From Armatimonadota bacterium (GTDB lineage Bacteria; Armatimonadota; Fimbriimonadia; Fimbriimonadales; Fimbriimonadaceae): 64,000 nucleotides of DNA. Where the stretch lies: assembly GCA_018268395.1 (NCBI GenBank), contig JAFDWQ010000005.1, positions 62,001 through 126,000 of the forward strand, read 5' to 3'. Shown here piece after piece: positions 25,019 to 34,300 of the stretch (positions are counted from its first letter, which is position 1; every line of letters starts with the position of its first letter). The notes below the pieces were generated by a model. The model did no database searches. It saw only the letters and a program-made list of their open reading frames with translations, and had not been told where the DNA came from. Position numbers and translations under genes: made by a program.

Positions 25019-25939
25019 TCACTTCCGGACGAGGCTCTTGGCGATGAACAGCATGTTCGCGGGACGCTCTGCGAGGCGTCGCGTGAAATAGGGGTACCAA
25101 GAGCCCCCGTACGGGACATAGACGCGGACGTTGTAACCTTCGTCCCGAAGAGTGTCCTGCAGGTCGCGGCGGATGCCGTACAGCATCTGCCATTCGAAGC
25201 GCTCCTTGCCGATCCCTTCGCTCTGGGCGAACGCCTTGAGCCGGTCGACGATCGCTTGATCGTGGGTCGCGATGGCCGGGTAGTGCCCGGCGACCATCAG
25301 TCGCTTCGCCGCGTCCACGTACTTGTCGTCGACGACCGACTTGTCCTGGAAAGCGACCCGCTCCGGTTCGAGGTAGGCGCCCTTGACGATCCTGACCCGG
25401 CAACCGAGCCGGATCAGACGTTCGACGTCGGCCTCTGTCCGATGAAGGTAGCTCTGGAGGACGGTGCCCGTGTTCGGAAAATCCGGGAAGACCCGTTCGA
25501 GCATCGCGACCGTCCGTTCCGTGTAGTCGCTGCCCTCCATGTCGGCACGCACGAAAATGCCGTGCGGCAGGGCCGCCGCAAGGAGCCTCCGGTAGTTCGA
25601 TTCGGCGACGTCGTCGCCTTGGTCGAGCCCGAGCATCGTCAGCTTGATGCTGATGTTGACCTTCTCACGGAAGGGGCTTTTCGCGATCCGCTCGACGACT
25701 TCGATGTACGCGTCCGTCGAGTGTCGGGCCTCATCGACCGATCCGACGTTTTCCCCCAGAAGATCGAGGGTCACGTTCAGGCACGTAGAAGCCAGGGCTT
25801 CGGCCGCCGACATCGCGTCGTCGAGGGTTTCGCCGGCGATGAAGCGGCGGACAAGGGGACGGAACAGGAACGAGCGCGTCACCAAGGCCTTGACGGGCCG
25901 GAGGGCAGAGGCCTTCAGGATGAGCGACCGGAACAACAT
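25019..25939 (-). CDS. Proline dehydrogenase
   Basis: A 306-residue FAD-dependent TIM-barrel enzyme oxidising proline to pyrroline-5-carboxylate. Conserved segments are NISIKLTMLGLD, FVRADMEGSDYTE, VRIVKGAYLEPE and FEWQMLYGIRRDLQ near the C-terminus. An ATG at 25957 would add six residues, but it lies inside the TAAAAT -10 element itself and would not be transcribed from that promoter. The ATG at 25939 (MLFRSLILKAS) is therefore preferred. No P5C dehydrogenase gene is adjacent. Confidence 0.9.
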   Translation of the reverse strand: MLFRSLILKASALRPVKALVTRSFLFRPLVRRFIAGETLDDAMSAAEALASTCLNVTLDLLGENVGSVDEARHSTDAYIEVVERIAKSPFREKVNISIKLTMLGLDQGDDVAESNYRRLLAAALPHGIFVRADMEGSDYTERTVAMLERVFPDFPNTGTVLQSYLHRTEADVERLIRLGCRVRIVKGAYLEPERVAFQDKSVVDDKYVDAAKRLMVAGHYPAIATHDQAIVDRLKAFAQSEGIGKERFEWQMLYGIRRDLQDTLRDEGYNVRVYVPYGGSWYPYFTRRLAERPANMLFIAKSLVRK

Positions 25940-25955
25940 CGTCGTTGCGGCCGGC

Positions 25956-25961
25956 ATTTTA
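25956..25961 (-). promoter_or_regulatory. -10 element TAAAAT for proline dehydrogenase
   Basis: TAAAAT on the minus strand, overlapping the upstream ATG and 16 bases before the preferred ATG at 25939. Confidence 0.5.
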
Positions 25962-26060
25962 CTTTCCTTATGGCCTCAGGGCGGCCGAGTGCCCAGTTCT
26001 CCTTGATTCAATATTCCGCAATCTGTGAATATTCTTGAACCAAATCGCTAAAAACAGACT

Positions 26061-26066
26061 TAAACT
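26061..26066 (+). promoter_or_regulatory. -10 element TAAACT for the pirin gene
   Basis: TAAACT lies in an AT-rich gap, 4 bases before the ATG at 26071 and 13 before the ATG at 26080. The second ATG would fit the usual spacing better. Confidence 0.45.
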
Positions 26067-26070
26067 AGTC

Positions 26071-26940
26071 ATGAGCACCATGAAACGGTTGAAAGCGATC
26101 TACAGGCCCGAGGGTTCGCACTGGGTCGGGGACGGGTTCCCGGTCAGGACCTTGTTCAGCTATGCTGGGCATCCCGAGGACGTCAGTCCGTTCCTGCTCT
26201 TCGACCATGCCGGGCCGAAGTCGTTCGGCCCGACCGACGTACCGCGCGGCGTGGACGAGCACCCTCACCGCGGGTTCGAGACGGTGACGATCGTCTACCA
26301 GGGCGAGCTACAGCACCGGGACTCGGCGGGCCATGCCGGGAAGATCGGGCCGGGCGACGTCCAATGGATGACGGCCGCGTCGGGCGTCGTCCACGAAGAG
26401 ATGCACTCCGACGAATTCGCCCGACAAGGCGGCGTCTTCGAGGTCGTCCAGCTCTGGGTCAACCTTCCGGCACGCAACAAAATGGACGATCCGAGGTACC
26501 AAGAGATCCGCCGCGACGACGTGCCTACGGTCCGTGTCCGTGGCGGAGACGTCCGCGTCATCGCGGGCGACTTCGCCGGGACGCTCGGTCCGGCCCAGAC
26601 CGTAACGCCGATCGAAGTCTGGGACGTCCGGTTCGAGGGGCCCGGAATCCTCGAACTGCCTGTTCCGCGTGGCCACAACGCCGTCCTCGCCGTTTTGGAC
26701 GGTTCGGTCGAGATCGAGCACGAAACGGTCGGGGCCCATGAAGTCGGAGTCTTCGGGCCCGAGGGCTCCGGGGTCGCTGTAAAAGTCCTCCGACCCGGTA
26801 AGGCGCTGCTCCTGGCGGGCGAGCCGATCCAAGAGCCTGTCGCGGGTTACGGACCGTTCGTCATGAACACCCAAGACGAGATCCGGCAGGCCGTCGAGGA
26901 CTTTCGGTCCGGCCGCTTGGGCAAGCTTTTGGCCGGGTAG
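26071..26940 (+). CDS. Pirin family bicupin protein
   Basis: A 289-residue bicupin. The metal-binding motifs are DEHPHRGFETVTIVYQGELQH and WMTAASGVVHEEM, giving the three-His-one-Glu site of pirins. Members include quercetinases and redox-linked regulators; no specific substrate can be read here. The alternative start MKRLKAIYRP (26080) fits the promoter spacing. An upstream in-frame reading from 26035 is rejected as pre-promoter sequence. Confidence 0.88.
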   Translation: MSTMKRLKAIYRPEGSHWVGDGFPVRTLFSYAGHPEDVSPFLLFDHAGPKSFGPTDVPRGVDEHPHRGFETVTIVYQGELQHRDSAGHAGKIGPGDVQWMTAASGVVHEEMHSDEFARQGGVFEVVQLWVNLPARNKMDDPRYQEIRRDDVPTVRVRGGDVRVIAGDFAGTLGPAQTVTPIEVWDVRFEGPGILELPVPRGHNAVLAVLDGSVEIEHETVGAHEVGVFGPEGSGVAVKVLRPGKALLLAGEPIQEPVAGYGPFVMNTQDEIRQAVEDFRSGRLGKLLAG

Positions 26941-26943
26941 ATT
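26938..26943 (+). promoter_or_regulatory. -10 element TAGATT overlapping the pirin stop codon
   Basis: TAGATT, 7 bases before the GT9 ATG at 26951. Its first three bases are the TAG stop codon of the pirin gene. Confidence 0.45.
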
Positions 26944-26950
26944 CCCCGCC

Positions 26951-27958
26951 ATGGACGGCGGCGCGGCGGACCGGGTCAGGGAACACTTGACCCTGAACCC
27001 GCCACGCAAGGTCCTTCTGCTCGTCCACCCCAACATCGGCGACACGGTCAACTTGACCGCGGTCGCCCGGTGGGTGAAACAGGCTTGGCCTCGTGCCTTC
27101 GTCGTCGGATGCACCGCTCAAATCCCGTCGCCCCTCTTCGAGGCGTGCCCGTTCGTCGACGAGGTGTGGCTCCGGCCCGACACCGTTTTCGGACAAGCGT
27201 CCTTTTTGGCCCGGGTCCGCCGGGCCGGGTTCGACCTGAGCCTTCATTGCCAAGGGCAGAACACCTTGCTGCGTCTGGTCAAGGCGGCAGGCGTCCCGGT
27301 CAGGGTCGGCGTCGCCGGCTCCAAACACGCCGAGGCCCTGCACGTTTCGGTGCGATGGAAAGTAGGCGAGGTCGAGCAGCCCGGGACGATGGGTCGCTTG
27401 TTATCGGCGCTCGGATGCGACTGTTCCGATTCCAGTCCGGCGGTCGAAGTCGGTTCCGAAGCCCGGAGTAAGGCGGCCGGACTCCTTGGTGAAGGCCGGT
27501 TCATGGCCGTGATGCCAGGTGCGTCCCATCCGGCCAAGACCTGGCCCTTGGAACGGTTCCGCGAGGTCGTGGCCGTCCTGCCGCACGACGTCGTCCCTGT
27601 CTGGCTCGGCGGGCCCGCCGAAGTGGGTCGGGCCGGCGAAGCGGCGGAGGGACGGGCGATCGATCTGACGGGGAAGCTGTCCGTGATCGAGACCATGGCC
27701 GTCTTGGAGCGCTCTCGCCTCCTTCTGACGAACGACAGTGGGCCGATGCACTTGGCCGCTGCGGTCGGAACCCCGGTCGTGGCGCTGTTCGGGCCGACGT
27801 CTTCGAAGCGGTTCGCGCCGTACGGCGAGGGTCACGCGGCCCTTCAGGGCCGGTGCGAGTGTCCAGTCCGCGATCTCGACCGTTGCGGCGGCGCATGCCT
27901 GAACTCGATCGGAGTGTCCGACGTCGTCCCCTTGGTCCTCGCTGCGCTCAAGCCGTGA
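26951..27958 (+). CDS. Glycosyltransferase family 9 (heptosyltransferase-like), second copy
   Basis: A 335-residue GT9 protein with VLLLVHPNIGDTVNLTAVARW at the N-terminus and PGASHPAKTWPLERF plus TNDSGPMHLAAAVGTPVVALFGPT in the donor-binding half. It is unlike the first GT9 in detail but has the same fold. Probably adds a heptose-like sugar to a surface glycan. Cysteines cluster at the C-terminus (GRCECPVRDLDRCGGACLN), a feature also seen in LPS heptosyltransferases. The last 11 bases overlap the convergent dus gene. Confidence 0.85.
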   Translation: MDGGAADRVREHLTLNPPRKVLLLVHPNIGDTVNLTAVARWVKQAWPRAFVVGCTAQIPSPLFEACPFVDEVWLRPDTVFGQASFLARVRRAGFDLSLHCQGQNTLLRLVKAAGVPVRVGVAGSKHAEALHVSVRWKVGEVEQPGTMGRLLSALGCDCSDSSPAVEVGSEARSKAAGLLGEGRFMAVMPGASHPAKTWPLERFREVVAVLPHDVVPVWLGGPAEVGRAGEAAEGRAIDLTGKLSVIETMAVLERSRLLLTNDSGPMHLAAAVGTPVVALFGPTSSKRFAPYGEGHAALQGRCECPVRDLDRCGGACLNSIGVSDVVPLVLAALKP

Positions 27959-28985
27959 CCTCGGCCGCTGCGAACGTGCGGAGAACGTCCTCGAGCTCGG
28001 CTAGGGAATCGACGGTCGAAAGGCGGCCTCTCACCTGGGCGGCGCCGTGCTCGCCCTTGATGTAAAGGGGCAACTGTCCTCGGAGGGCGCGCAGACCGCG
28101 GGACTCCGGGGAGGGGCCGTTTCCGCCCGTGTCTTCGTCGCGCTCGTACTCGACCATGGCCCGAGCGTGTTCGAGGGCCACGGCGATGCGGTCGTGGAGC
28201 GTCGGTGCGTCGGGCGGAGACTCGCCCGTGAGGCCGCACCGGATGCGTGCCAGCCTCCAAGGGTCACTGATCGCGGCCCGTCCGACCATCACGCCGTCGC
28301 AACCCGTTTCCTCCACCATCCGTCGGGCGTCTTCAGGAGTTTTGACGTCGCCGTTCCCGACGAGCGGAACGTCGACCGCGGCCCTGAGCTCATGGATCAG
28401 CCGCCAGTCTGCTTCGCCTTCGAAGCCCTGCTTGGCGAAGCGGGCGTGAAGCGTGATCATCTTCGCGCCCGCCCCGACGAACCGCTTGGCGAGTTCAGGC
28501 GCGGCGAACAGGGAGTAGTCCCATCCTGCCCGGACTTTGACGGTGACGGGGACGGAAACCGACCGGACGACGGCCGCCACGATCCGCTCGGCCAGGTCGG
28601 GATCCTTGAGAAGCGCCGCGCCGGCACCCGTCCGGCACACCTTGGGCACCCAGCATCCCATGTTGATGTCGACGGTGTCGGCCCCGGACTCTTCACAGAG
28701 CTTGGCCGCTTCGACCATCGTGTCTTCGTCGCCTCCGAAGATCTGGATCGCCAACGGTCGCTCCCGGGGATCGATCCGGAACTTACGGAACGTCTTCTTG
28801 GCCCCGTAATGGACGGCCATCGCACTGACGAATTCCGTGAACACGAGGCCGGGCCTACCGATGCGCTTGGCGATGAGGCGCATGGGAAGGGACGTGACGT
28901 CCTCCATCGGAGCCAGGAGGAGGGGCGGGTCGACGCGGACGCCGCCGACCAGGAAGCCCGGAACGGGGGCCATTCGGACGTCCAT
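27948..28985 (-). CDS. dus: tRNA-dihydrouridine synthase (DusB-like)
   Basis: A 345-residue FMN TIM-barrel enzyme that reduces uridine in the tRNA D-loop. Recognisable segments: LLLAPMEDVTSLPMR, NMGCWVPKVCRTGAG, VTVKVRAGWD, ITLHARFAKQGFEG (usually HGR), LVGNGDVKTPEDA and DGVMVGRAAISDPW. The usual GCP of the NMGCP motif reads GCW here, and the usual HGRTR reads HARFA. Met5 is an alternative start. The core fold is clear; specificity among DusA/B/C is not. Confidence 0.88.
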   Translation of the reverse strand: MDVRMAPVPGFLVGGVRVDPPLLLAPMEDVTSLPMRLIAKRIGRPGLVFTEFVSAMAVHYGAKKTFRKFRIDPRERPLAIQIFGGDEDTMVEAAKLCEESGADTVDINMGCWVPKVCRTGAGAALLKDPDLAERIVAAVVRSVSVPVTVKVRAGWDYSLFAAPELAKRFVGAGAKMITLHARFAKQGFEGEADWRLIHELRAAVDVPLVGNGDVKTPEDARRMVEETGCDGVMVGRAAISDPWRLARIRCGLTGESPPDAPTLHDRIAVALEHARAMVEYERDEDTGGNGPSPESRGLRALRGQLPLYIKGEHGAAQVRGRLSTVDSLAELEDVLRTFAAAEVTA

Positions 28986-29001
28986 TGTGACAGACCCGGC
29001 T

Positions 29002-29826
29002 TCAGTCCACGCGGGCGGGCGGCCTCGTCAAGACGATCTTCGTGTACGCGACGGTGAACCCGGCTCTCGCCTGATTGCGCTGGGACTGGCTGCCAGGCAG
29101 GCATTCACAGACCGCCAGGCTGCAAAAGTGCTCCTTGGCGTACGCCATCCGCGCGGCGAGCAGGGACGATTGGGCCCCTCGGTTGCGGAACGGGGCGAGC
29201 GTCGCGGCTCCTCCGAGGTAGACCGATCCGTCGGCCAGGAACAGCGTGGCGGCGGCGGCGGGCACACCGTCGAATCGGGCGAGGAACGCGACGGTGCCTA
29301 CCGAAGCCGCGATGACGTCGCCAAGCTCGGCCATCTCGGGCGGAACGTCGTCGCCGAAGAAGCCTCGAAGGGCCACGTCCTTCCAAACGTCGCAGTCCGA
29401 GTCGCCGACGACGGACACCGTCGCCTCTCCGACCGGTGCCGGCCGCTCCCACGCGTCCAGGTCGAGCGTCAGAACGTTCTCGTACTGGACGTTCGTCCAT
29501 CCCCGTCGGACGACCATCGCGAGCAGGTCGGGGTCGGAGTACGGCGTGACGACGTACTCCCAGTCCTTGGCCCGTCCCGCAAAGAACTCTTCGACGGCGT
29601 CGAGCTCCTTTTCATGGGCTCTCGAACCGACGGCCAGTCGGGCGACCTGGGTCAGGGGCGAGCCGTCGCCGCAAAAGACGGCGCTTCCGGTCCCGATCGG
29701 AGCATGGGCAGGGGCTCGGTCCGGCCATAGGGACTCGACGGCAGCGGCCGTGGCACGATAGATCTCGGATCCTAAGGCGAAGATTCGGTCGACGGTCGGA
29801 TCCGGCACCCCGACATTGTGCGCCAT
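29002..29826 (-). CDS. GNAT family N-acetyltransferase
   Basis: A 274-residue protein. The C-terminal half is a GNAT domain with motif A around YLGGAATLAPFRNRGAQSSLLAARM (the R-x-x-G-x-A/G acetyl-CoA loop). The N-terminal half resembles a degenerate second GNAT or unrelated domain. Start set at MAHNVGVPDP; a GTG a few codons later lies 6 bases after CACAAT and is an alternative. It is divergent from the Gfo/Idh/MocA gene. Substrate unknown. Confidence 0.75.
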   Translation of the reverse strand: MAHNVGVPDPTVDRIFALGSEIYRATAAAVESLWPDRAPAHAPIGTGSAVFCGDGSPLTQVARLAVGSRAHEKELDAVEEFFAGRAKDWEYVVTPYSDPDLLAMVVRRGWTNVQYENVLTLDLDAWERPAPVGEATVSVVGDSDCDVWKDVALRGFFGDDVPPEMAELGDVIAASVGTVAFLARFDGVPAAAATLFLADGSVYLGGAATLAPFRNRGAQSSLLAARMAYAKEHFCSLAVCECLPGSQSQRNQARAGFTVAYTKIVLTRPPARVD

Positions 29827-29856
29827 CGCTCCAAGACTCGGGCGGGGCGACTGGCG

Positions 29857-29862
29857 TAAACT
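29857..29862 (+). promoter_or_regulatory. -10 element TAAACT for the Gfo/Idh/MocA gene
   Basis: TAAACT, 7 bases before the ATG at 29870, predicting a leaderless mRNA and fixing the start. Confidence 0.6.
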
Positions 29863-29869
29863 CGGGCCG

Positions 29870-31024
29870 ATGTCCAAGCCAGCCTTGACCGTCGGCCTGA
29901 TCGGCTACCAGTTCATGGGGAAGGCCCACAGCAACGCGTACCGACAGGCGAACCGCTTCTTCGACCTGCCCCGGCAGATCCGGATGAAGACGCTGTGCGG
30001 TCGGACGGAAGGCGCCGTCCGCCAGGCTGCGGACAACCTTGGATGGGAAGGCTACGCCACAGATTGGCGGACGGTCCTCGACGATCCTGAGATCGACGTC
30101 GTCGACGTCGCGACGCCCGGTAACTCCCACTGTGAGATCGCCTGCGCCGCCGCGGAGGCGGGCAAGATCGTCTTCTGCGAAAAGCCGATCGGGAACACCT
30201 TGGCCGAAGCGGCCCAGATCCGGGACGCCGTCCGCTCGGGGGGACGTCCGAGCGTCGTCTTCCACAACTACCGCAAGGCGCCAGCCGTGGCTTTGGCCAA
30301 GAAATGGATCGACGAGGGCCGTCTCGGCACGATCTATCACATGCGGGCCGTCTACTTGCAGGACTGGATCGCTGATCCGGAGTTCCCTTTGGTCTGGAGG
30401 CTGGACAAGTCGGTGTCCGGAAGCGGCGCCCACGGCGACATCAATTCGCACATCATCGATGTGGGCCGCTTCCTCGTCGGCGAGTTCGAGGAAGTCTGCG
30501 GGACGCTCCACACCTTCGTCAAAGAGCGACCGTTGGCAGGCGAGATCGACGACCGGATGGGGGCGAAGGCCTCGGCCGAGAAGGGCAAAGTCACGGTCGA
30601 CGACGCGGCGATGTTCTTAGCCCGTTTCAGGAACGGGGCCCTCGGGACGTTCGAGGCCAGCCGGTTCGCGGTCGGTCGGAAGAACCACAACCGCTTCGAG
30701 ATCAACGGTTCCAAGGGTGCGGTCGTGTTCGACCTCGAGCGGATGAACGAACTCGAATACTACAACAACGGGGATCCCAGCGAGGCCCACGGTTTCCGGA
30801 CGGTCTTGGCCACCCAAAGCGACCATCCTTATGCCGGGCACTATTGGCCCGTCGGGCACATCATCGGGTACGAGCACACGTTCGTCAACCTCGTGGCGGA
30901 CGCCGTGACGGCGATCCACGAGGGACGGTCGCCGAGCCCGGACATCGAAGAGGGCTACCAGAACCAGAGGATCCTGGACGCGGTCGAAAGGAGCCACGAA
31001 GCCCGTGGCTGGATCGCGCTCTGA
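29870..31024 (+). CDS. Gfo/Idh/MocA family oxidoreductase
   Basis: A 384-residue NAD(P)-dependent sugar or inositol dehydrogenase-like protein. The N-terminal Rossmann segment is VGLIGYQFMGKAHSNAYRQ, then EKPIGNTLAEA (the catalytic EKP), and GSGAHGDINSHIIDVGRFLVG contains the conserved DxxxH-type active-site set. The C-terminal alpha/beta domain is intact. Substrate unknown. An upstream in-frame extension is excluded by the TAAACT element just before this ATG. Confidence 0.88.
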   Translation: MSKPALTVGLIGYQFMGKAHSNAYRQANRFFDLPRQIRMKTLCGRTEGAVRQAADNLGWEGYATDWRTVLDDPEIDVVDVATPGNSHCEIACAAAEAGKIVFCEKPIGNTLAEAAQIRDAVRSGGRPSVVFHNYRKAPAVALAKKWIDEGRLGTIYHMRAVYLQDWIADPEFPLVWRLDKSVSGSGAHGDINSHIIDVGRFLVGEFEEVCGTLHTFVKERPLAGEIDDRMGAKASAEKGKVTVDDAAMFLARFRNGALGTFEASRFAVGRKNHNRFEINGSKGAVVFDLERMNELEYYNNGDPSEAHGFRTVLATQSDHPYAGHYWPVGHIIGYEHTFVNLVADAVTAIHEGRSPSPDIEEGYQNQRILDAVERSHEARGWIAL

Positions 31025-31037
31025 GCGCAGGGAGACC

Positions 31038-31199
31038 TCAGGCGGCCCTACGGCGAGACGATTTGATCGCGTTCGCCAGCTTTTCGAGGGCCGAGTGGAA
31101 GACGGTGTTGTCGTCCTGTTCGTTGGCCATCGACCGCATCAGGAGCTCATAGGCTTCTTCTTCGGTCAAGACCACCGTCACGGTTGCGTGCCTATCCAT
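31038..31199 (-). CDS. Small 53-residue helical protein
   Basis: A short reading frame encoding an amphipathic helical protein with TVVLTEEEAYELLMRS, then SALEKLANAIKSSRRR and a basic end. The composition (regular Glu/Leu/Ala helices, one frame, codon usage like its neighbours) looks like a true small protein. Upstream ATG at 31208 would add three residues. It is convergent with the Gfo/Idh gene, 13 bases apart. Function unknown. Confidence 0.5.
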   Translation of the reverse strand: MDRHATVTVVLTEEEAYELLMRSMANEQDDNTVFHSALEKLANAIKSSRRRAA

Positions 31200-31359
31200 G
31201 GCTGACATTCGGGATTCTTGGCACGCCGGAGCCCCGTGGACACGGATCGGGGCCGAAACCTGGTTTATTCACGGACGTCAAACTAGAAAATATCGCGTTT
31301 CTGGCCTAATCACGGACAGATTCGGGTGAGCCCGGGCGGAATTGCGCGATAATAGAAGA

Positions 31360-31365
31360 TAGGAT
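31360..31365 (+). promoter_or_regulatory. Candidate -10 element TAGGAT for the large repeat protein
   Basis: TAGGAT lies 2 bases before the GTG at 31368 and 8 bases before the ATG at 31374. GATAAT at 31348-31353 is a second candidate, 14 bases before the GTG. The surrounding 31200-31360 gap is AT-rich. Confidence 0.35.
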
Positions 31366-31367
31366 TC

Positions 31368-34300
31368 GTGCGCATGAGGCGGCCGACCGTCTGGTTTTTG
31401 GGGTTTGGGGCGATAGGACTGGTGCCGGTAACGGCAACCGGCCAGGTCGCGTTGCCCGCCGGGCCCGACAAGCCACAGATCGGTCAGAACGAGATCGGGG
31501 GGCGGATCGCCCTCGAACAGCTCCGCTACAGCGTCGAGCGGCCGTCCCTGCCGTTGCGTTACGGGAACGTCAAGGTCGGGTCGGACCGGGTCGAGACCGG
31601 GGGCCAGAACCTCGTCCGGGACAAAGACTATTACGTCGATTACGCCGCAGGCGTCGTCTATCTGAAGCGGCCCTTCCGGGACGGGCAGACCGTCACGGTC
31701 GAATACCGTTACGACGACACGAAAGGGGCGGCGGGGACGTACGGCCTGGTCGGTAACGGGGCCAAGTTCCAAGGGTTCACGTTCGCCGTCAATCCGAACA
31801 CGTCGATGATCCTTGGCCTTGGGCTCACGGAGCGCCTGGCCGACGGCACGGTCCTGCAGTCGAACGTCTACGGCCTCAAGAACTCCTTCAGTTTCGCCGG
31901 TGGCAACATGCGCGGCCTGTACATGGTCGGCGACCGGAAGCGCGTCCAGTCCGAGAACATGTTCGGGGAGAAGGCGCGGCCGGGCACGAACGACGAAGAA
32001 GGGAAGTCGCACGCGATCGTCCAACAGTTCGACGGATCGGTCATGGGCGGGAAGGTCCGGCTCGGCTATCAGGACATCGGCGACAAGTTCGGCGGGTTCT
32101 CCGCCTTTGAAGGTTCGGGCATCGAGGACGCCCAGATCCGACAGTTCGCGAAAGAGCGGGGCTTGAAACGGACCGACCTGGCCGTCGAAGGCTTGGGAGG
32201 CAAAGCCCTCGGTTTGAGCGCGGGCATGCGGAGCGTCGGAGACGACCAAGGCACCGTCAACTGGCGCAACTACGGCGGGAACCTGTTCGGCCTCGCGGTC
32301 AACTATTCGGCCCTGAAAGTCGACCCTGGTTTTGCCCGGTTCAAAGACCTGGCCGAAGGCGACCGGGACCAATTGGCCAAAGAGCGCGGGCTCGACCGTC
32401 AGAACGTGTCGGTCGGCAAGACCTGGAAGACCGGCGGCCTCAAGTACGACACCACGAAGGTCGAGACCTTGGACGGCTTCGGGCTGTACCGTCAAGCGTT
32501 CGCTTTCAACCTTCCGTGGGTGTCCGCGTCGTTCTCCAACCAGCACGTCCAGCAAGGCTTCAACAGGTTCGGAGACCTGAGGGAAGGCGACCGCGGGCAG
32601 TTGGCCCGCGAGTCCGGGCTCGTGCGCCAGAACACGGCGTTCAGCCTCGCTCCGAAGGGCGGTTTCAAATTGAACTGGTCGGACGCGGTCGTCCGGACGG
32701 ACGGCGGCGACTTCGTGGCCCGTGGCCTTGGCCTCAACTATGGCCGACTGAGTTTCTCCCATGACCGGCTGGACGTCGGTCCCGGCTTCGGCGCGCTCGG
32801 CGCCCTGAGCCCGCAGGAAATCGGCTCCCACCTGAACACGATCGTCAAAATGGCCGACCCGAACGCGGGCGTGCAGGGCCCCGACGGTGGCGCCTGGGGC
32901 AATTCGGCGGGACTGAACCGCTCGGTCTGGCGGGCCGGATACGACTTCGGAAAAGGGTCGAGCCTGGCCACGTCGTCGGAAGCGATCGAAGGTGCGAACG
33001 ACCAGCTCAAAGTCCGGCAGGTCGCGCTCGTGACGCCCAAGGTGTCCATGAGCCTTCGCGACCAGCGCACCGGCGACGAGTTCGGCGAGACCACCCGGCT
33101 CCTCTTGACCGAGCAGCAACGGTTCGGGACCGCGATCGGGCTGCAACGATCGGACTTCAACCTCGCCGCCAACCTGGGCGGCATGAAAAACCTCAAGTAT
33201 TCGCGGACGACGGCGGAAGACCAAGGCGGCGACTTGTCCCGCCAGATGCTCTCGTTCGCTGACAAGGGATTTTCGGTCAACTACAACAGGCGGTCGGTCG
33301 GTGCCGGCTTCGCAAGCTTGCCCGGCATGGTCGATCCCGAACGCGACTTCCTGACGGCGATGGTCGGATTCGACCAGTCCGAACTGACCGCGTCTTGGCA
33401 ACTGATGCCGAGCTTGGCCTTGGAGTTCCGTGACGTCAAGGGCTTCAACGCCACGAACGGCTTCGGCCGGTTCGGGTCACTCGCTGCGATCCGGTGGCTG
33501 CCCGACAAGAACACGACGTTGACGGGCGCCTCGACATCGACGAAACAGACCGACCCGTCACAACCCCTGGTCGACCAACGGACGGACCGGATCGAACTGT
33601 CCCGAAACATGGGCGCCGTCGGCAAGCTCACGTTGATGCACGAGGAGCGTCAGTACGAGGGCTCGCAGGACGTCGATCCCGACAGCCGCACGGACACCGT
33701 CGTCTACGAGAACCAACTGACAAAGTCGACGACGCTTCGGACCGAACACAGCAAGACCCTCTTCGAAAACGGCGAGCACGAGACGAAGACCAGCAACAGC
33801 GTCTCCCAAGCGCTGAATTCCCGCCTCGGGGTCAGCGTCACCGATACGAAGATCCAACGCGAGGGCGACAAACCGTCCGTGACCCAACGAGACTATGGGT
33901 TCTGGGTCGACTTCGGCAAGAACATCCGCCTCAACTATAAGTCCGTCCGGAACCTCAACGGCCAGACCGAGGGCGAGTTGCACAACGATGTCAACGTCAC
34001 GCCGGGAGAGGTCCAGGGTGTGAGCATCGGCGCGGCCCAGTATCAGTCGAACGTTTGGGACGACAAGCGCGACCAAAGCATCGGGAACGTCTCACTGAGC
34101 AACGTCAAGCCGTTGCGCTTCGGTTTCCTCCAGGACGTCCGATTCAATTACGCGGTCAACTCCGTGCGTGACATGGACGCGTGGCAGCGCGAGTTCCGCA
34201 CCATGGGCTTCGGGGCCAGGATCGGCGCGTTCGCTTTTGGCGTCGATTACAAGAGCCAGTCGTTGCCGGACGGCGACCGGGCGATCGACCGGGTTTTCTC

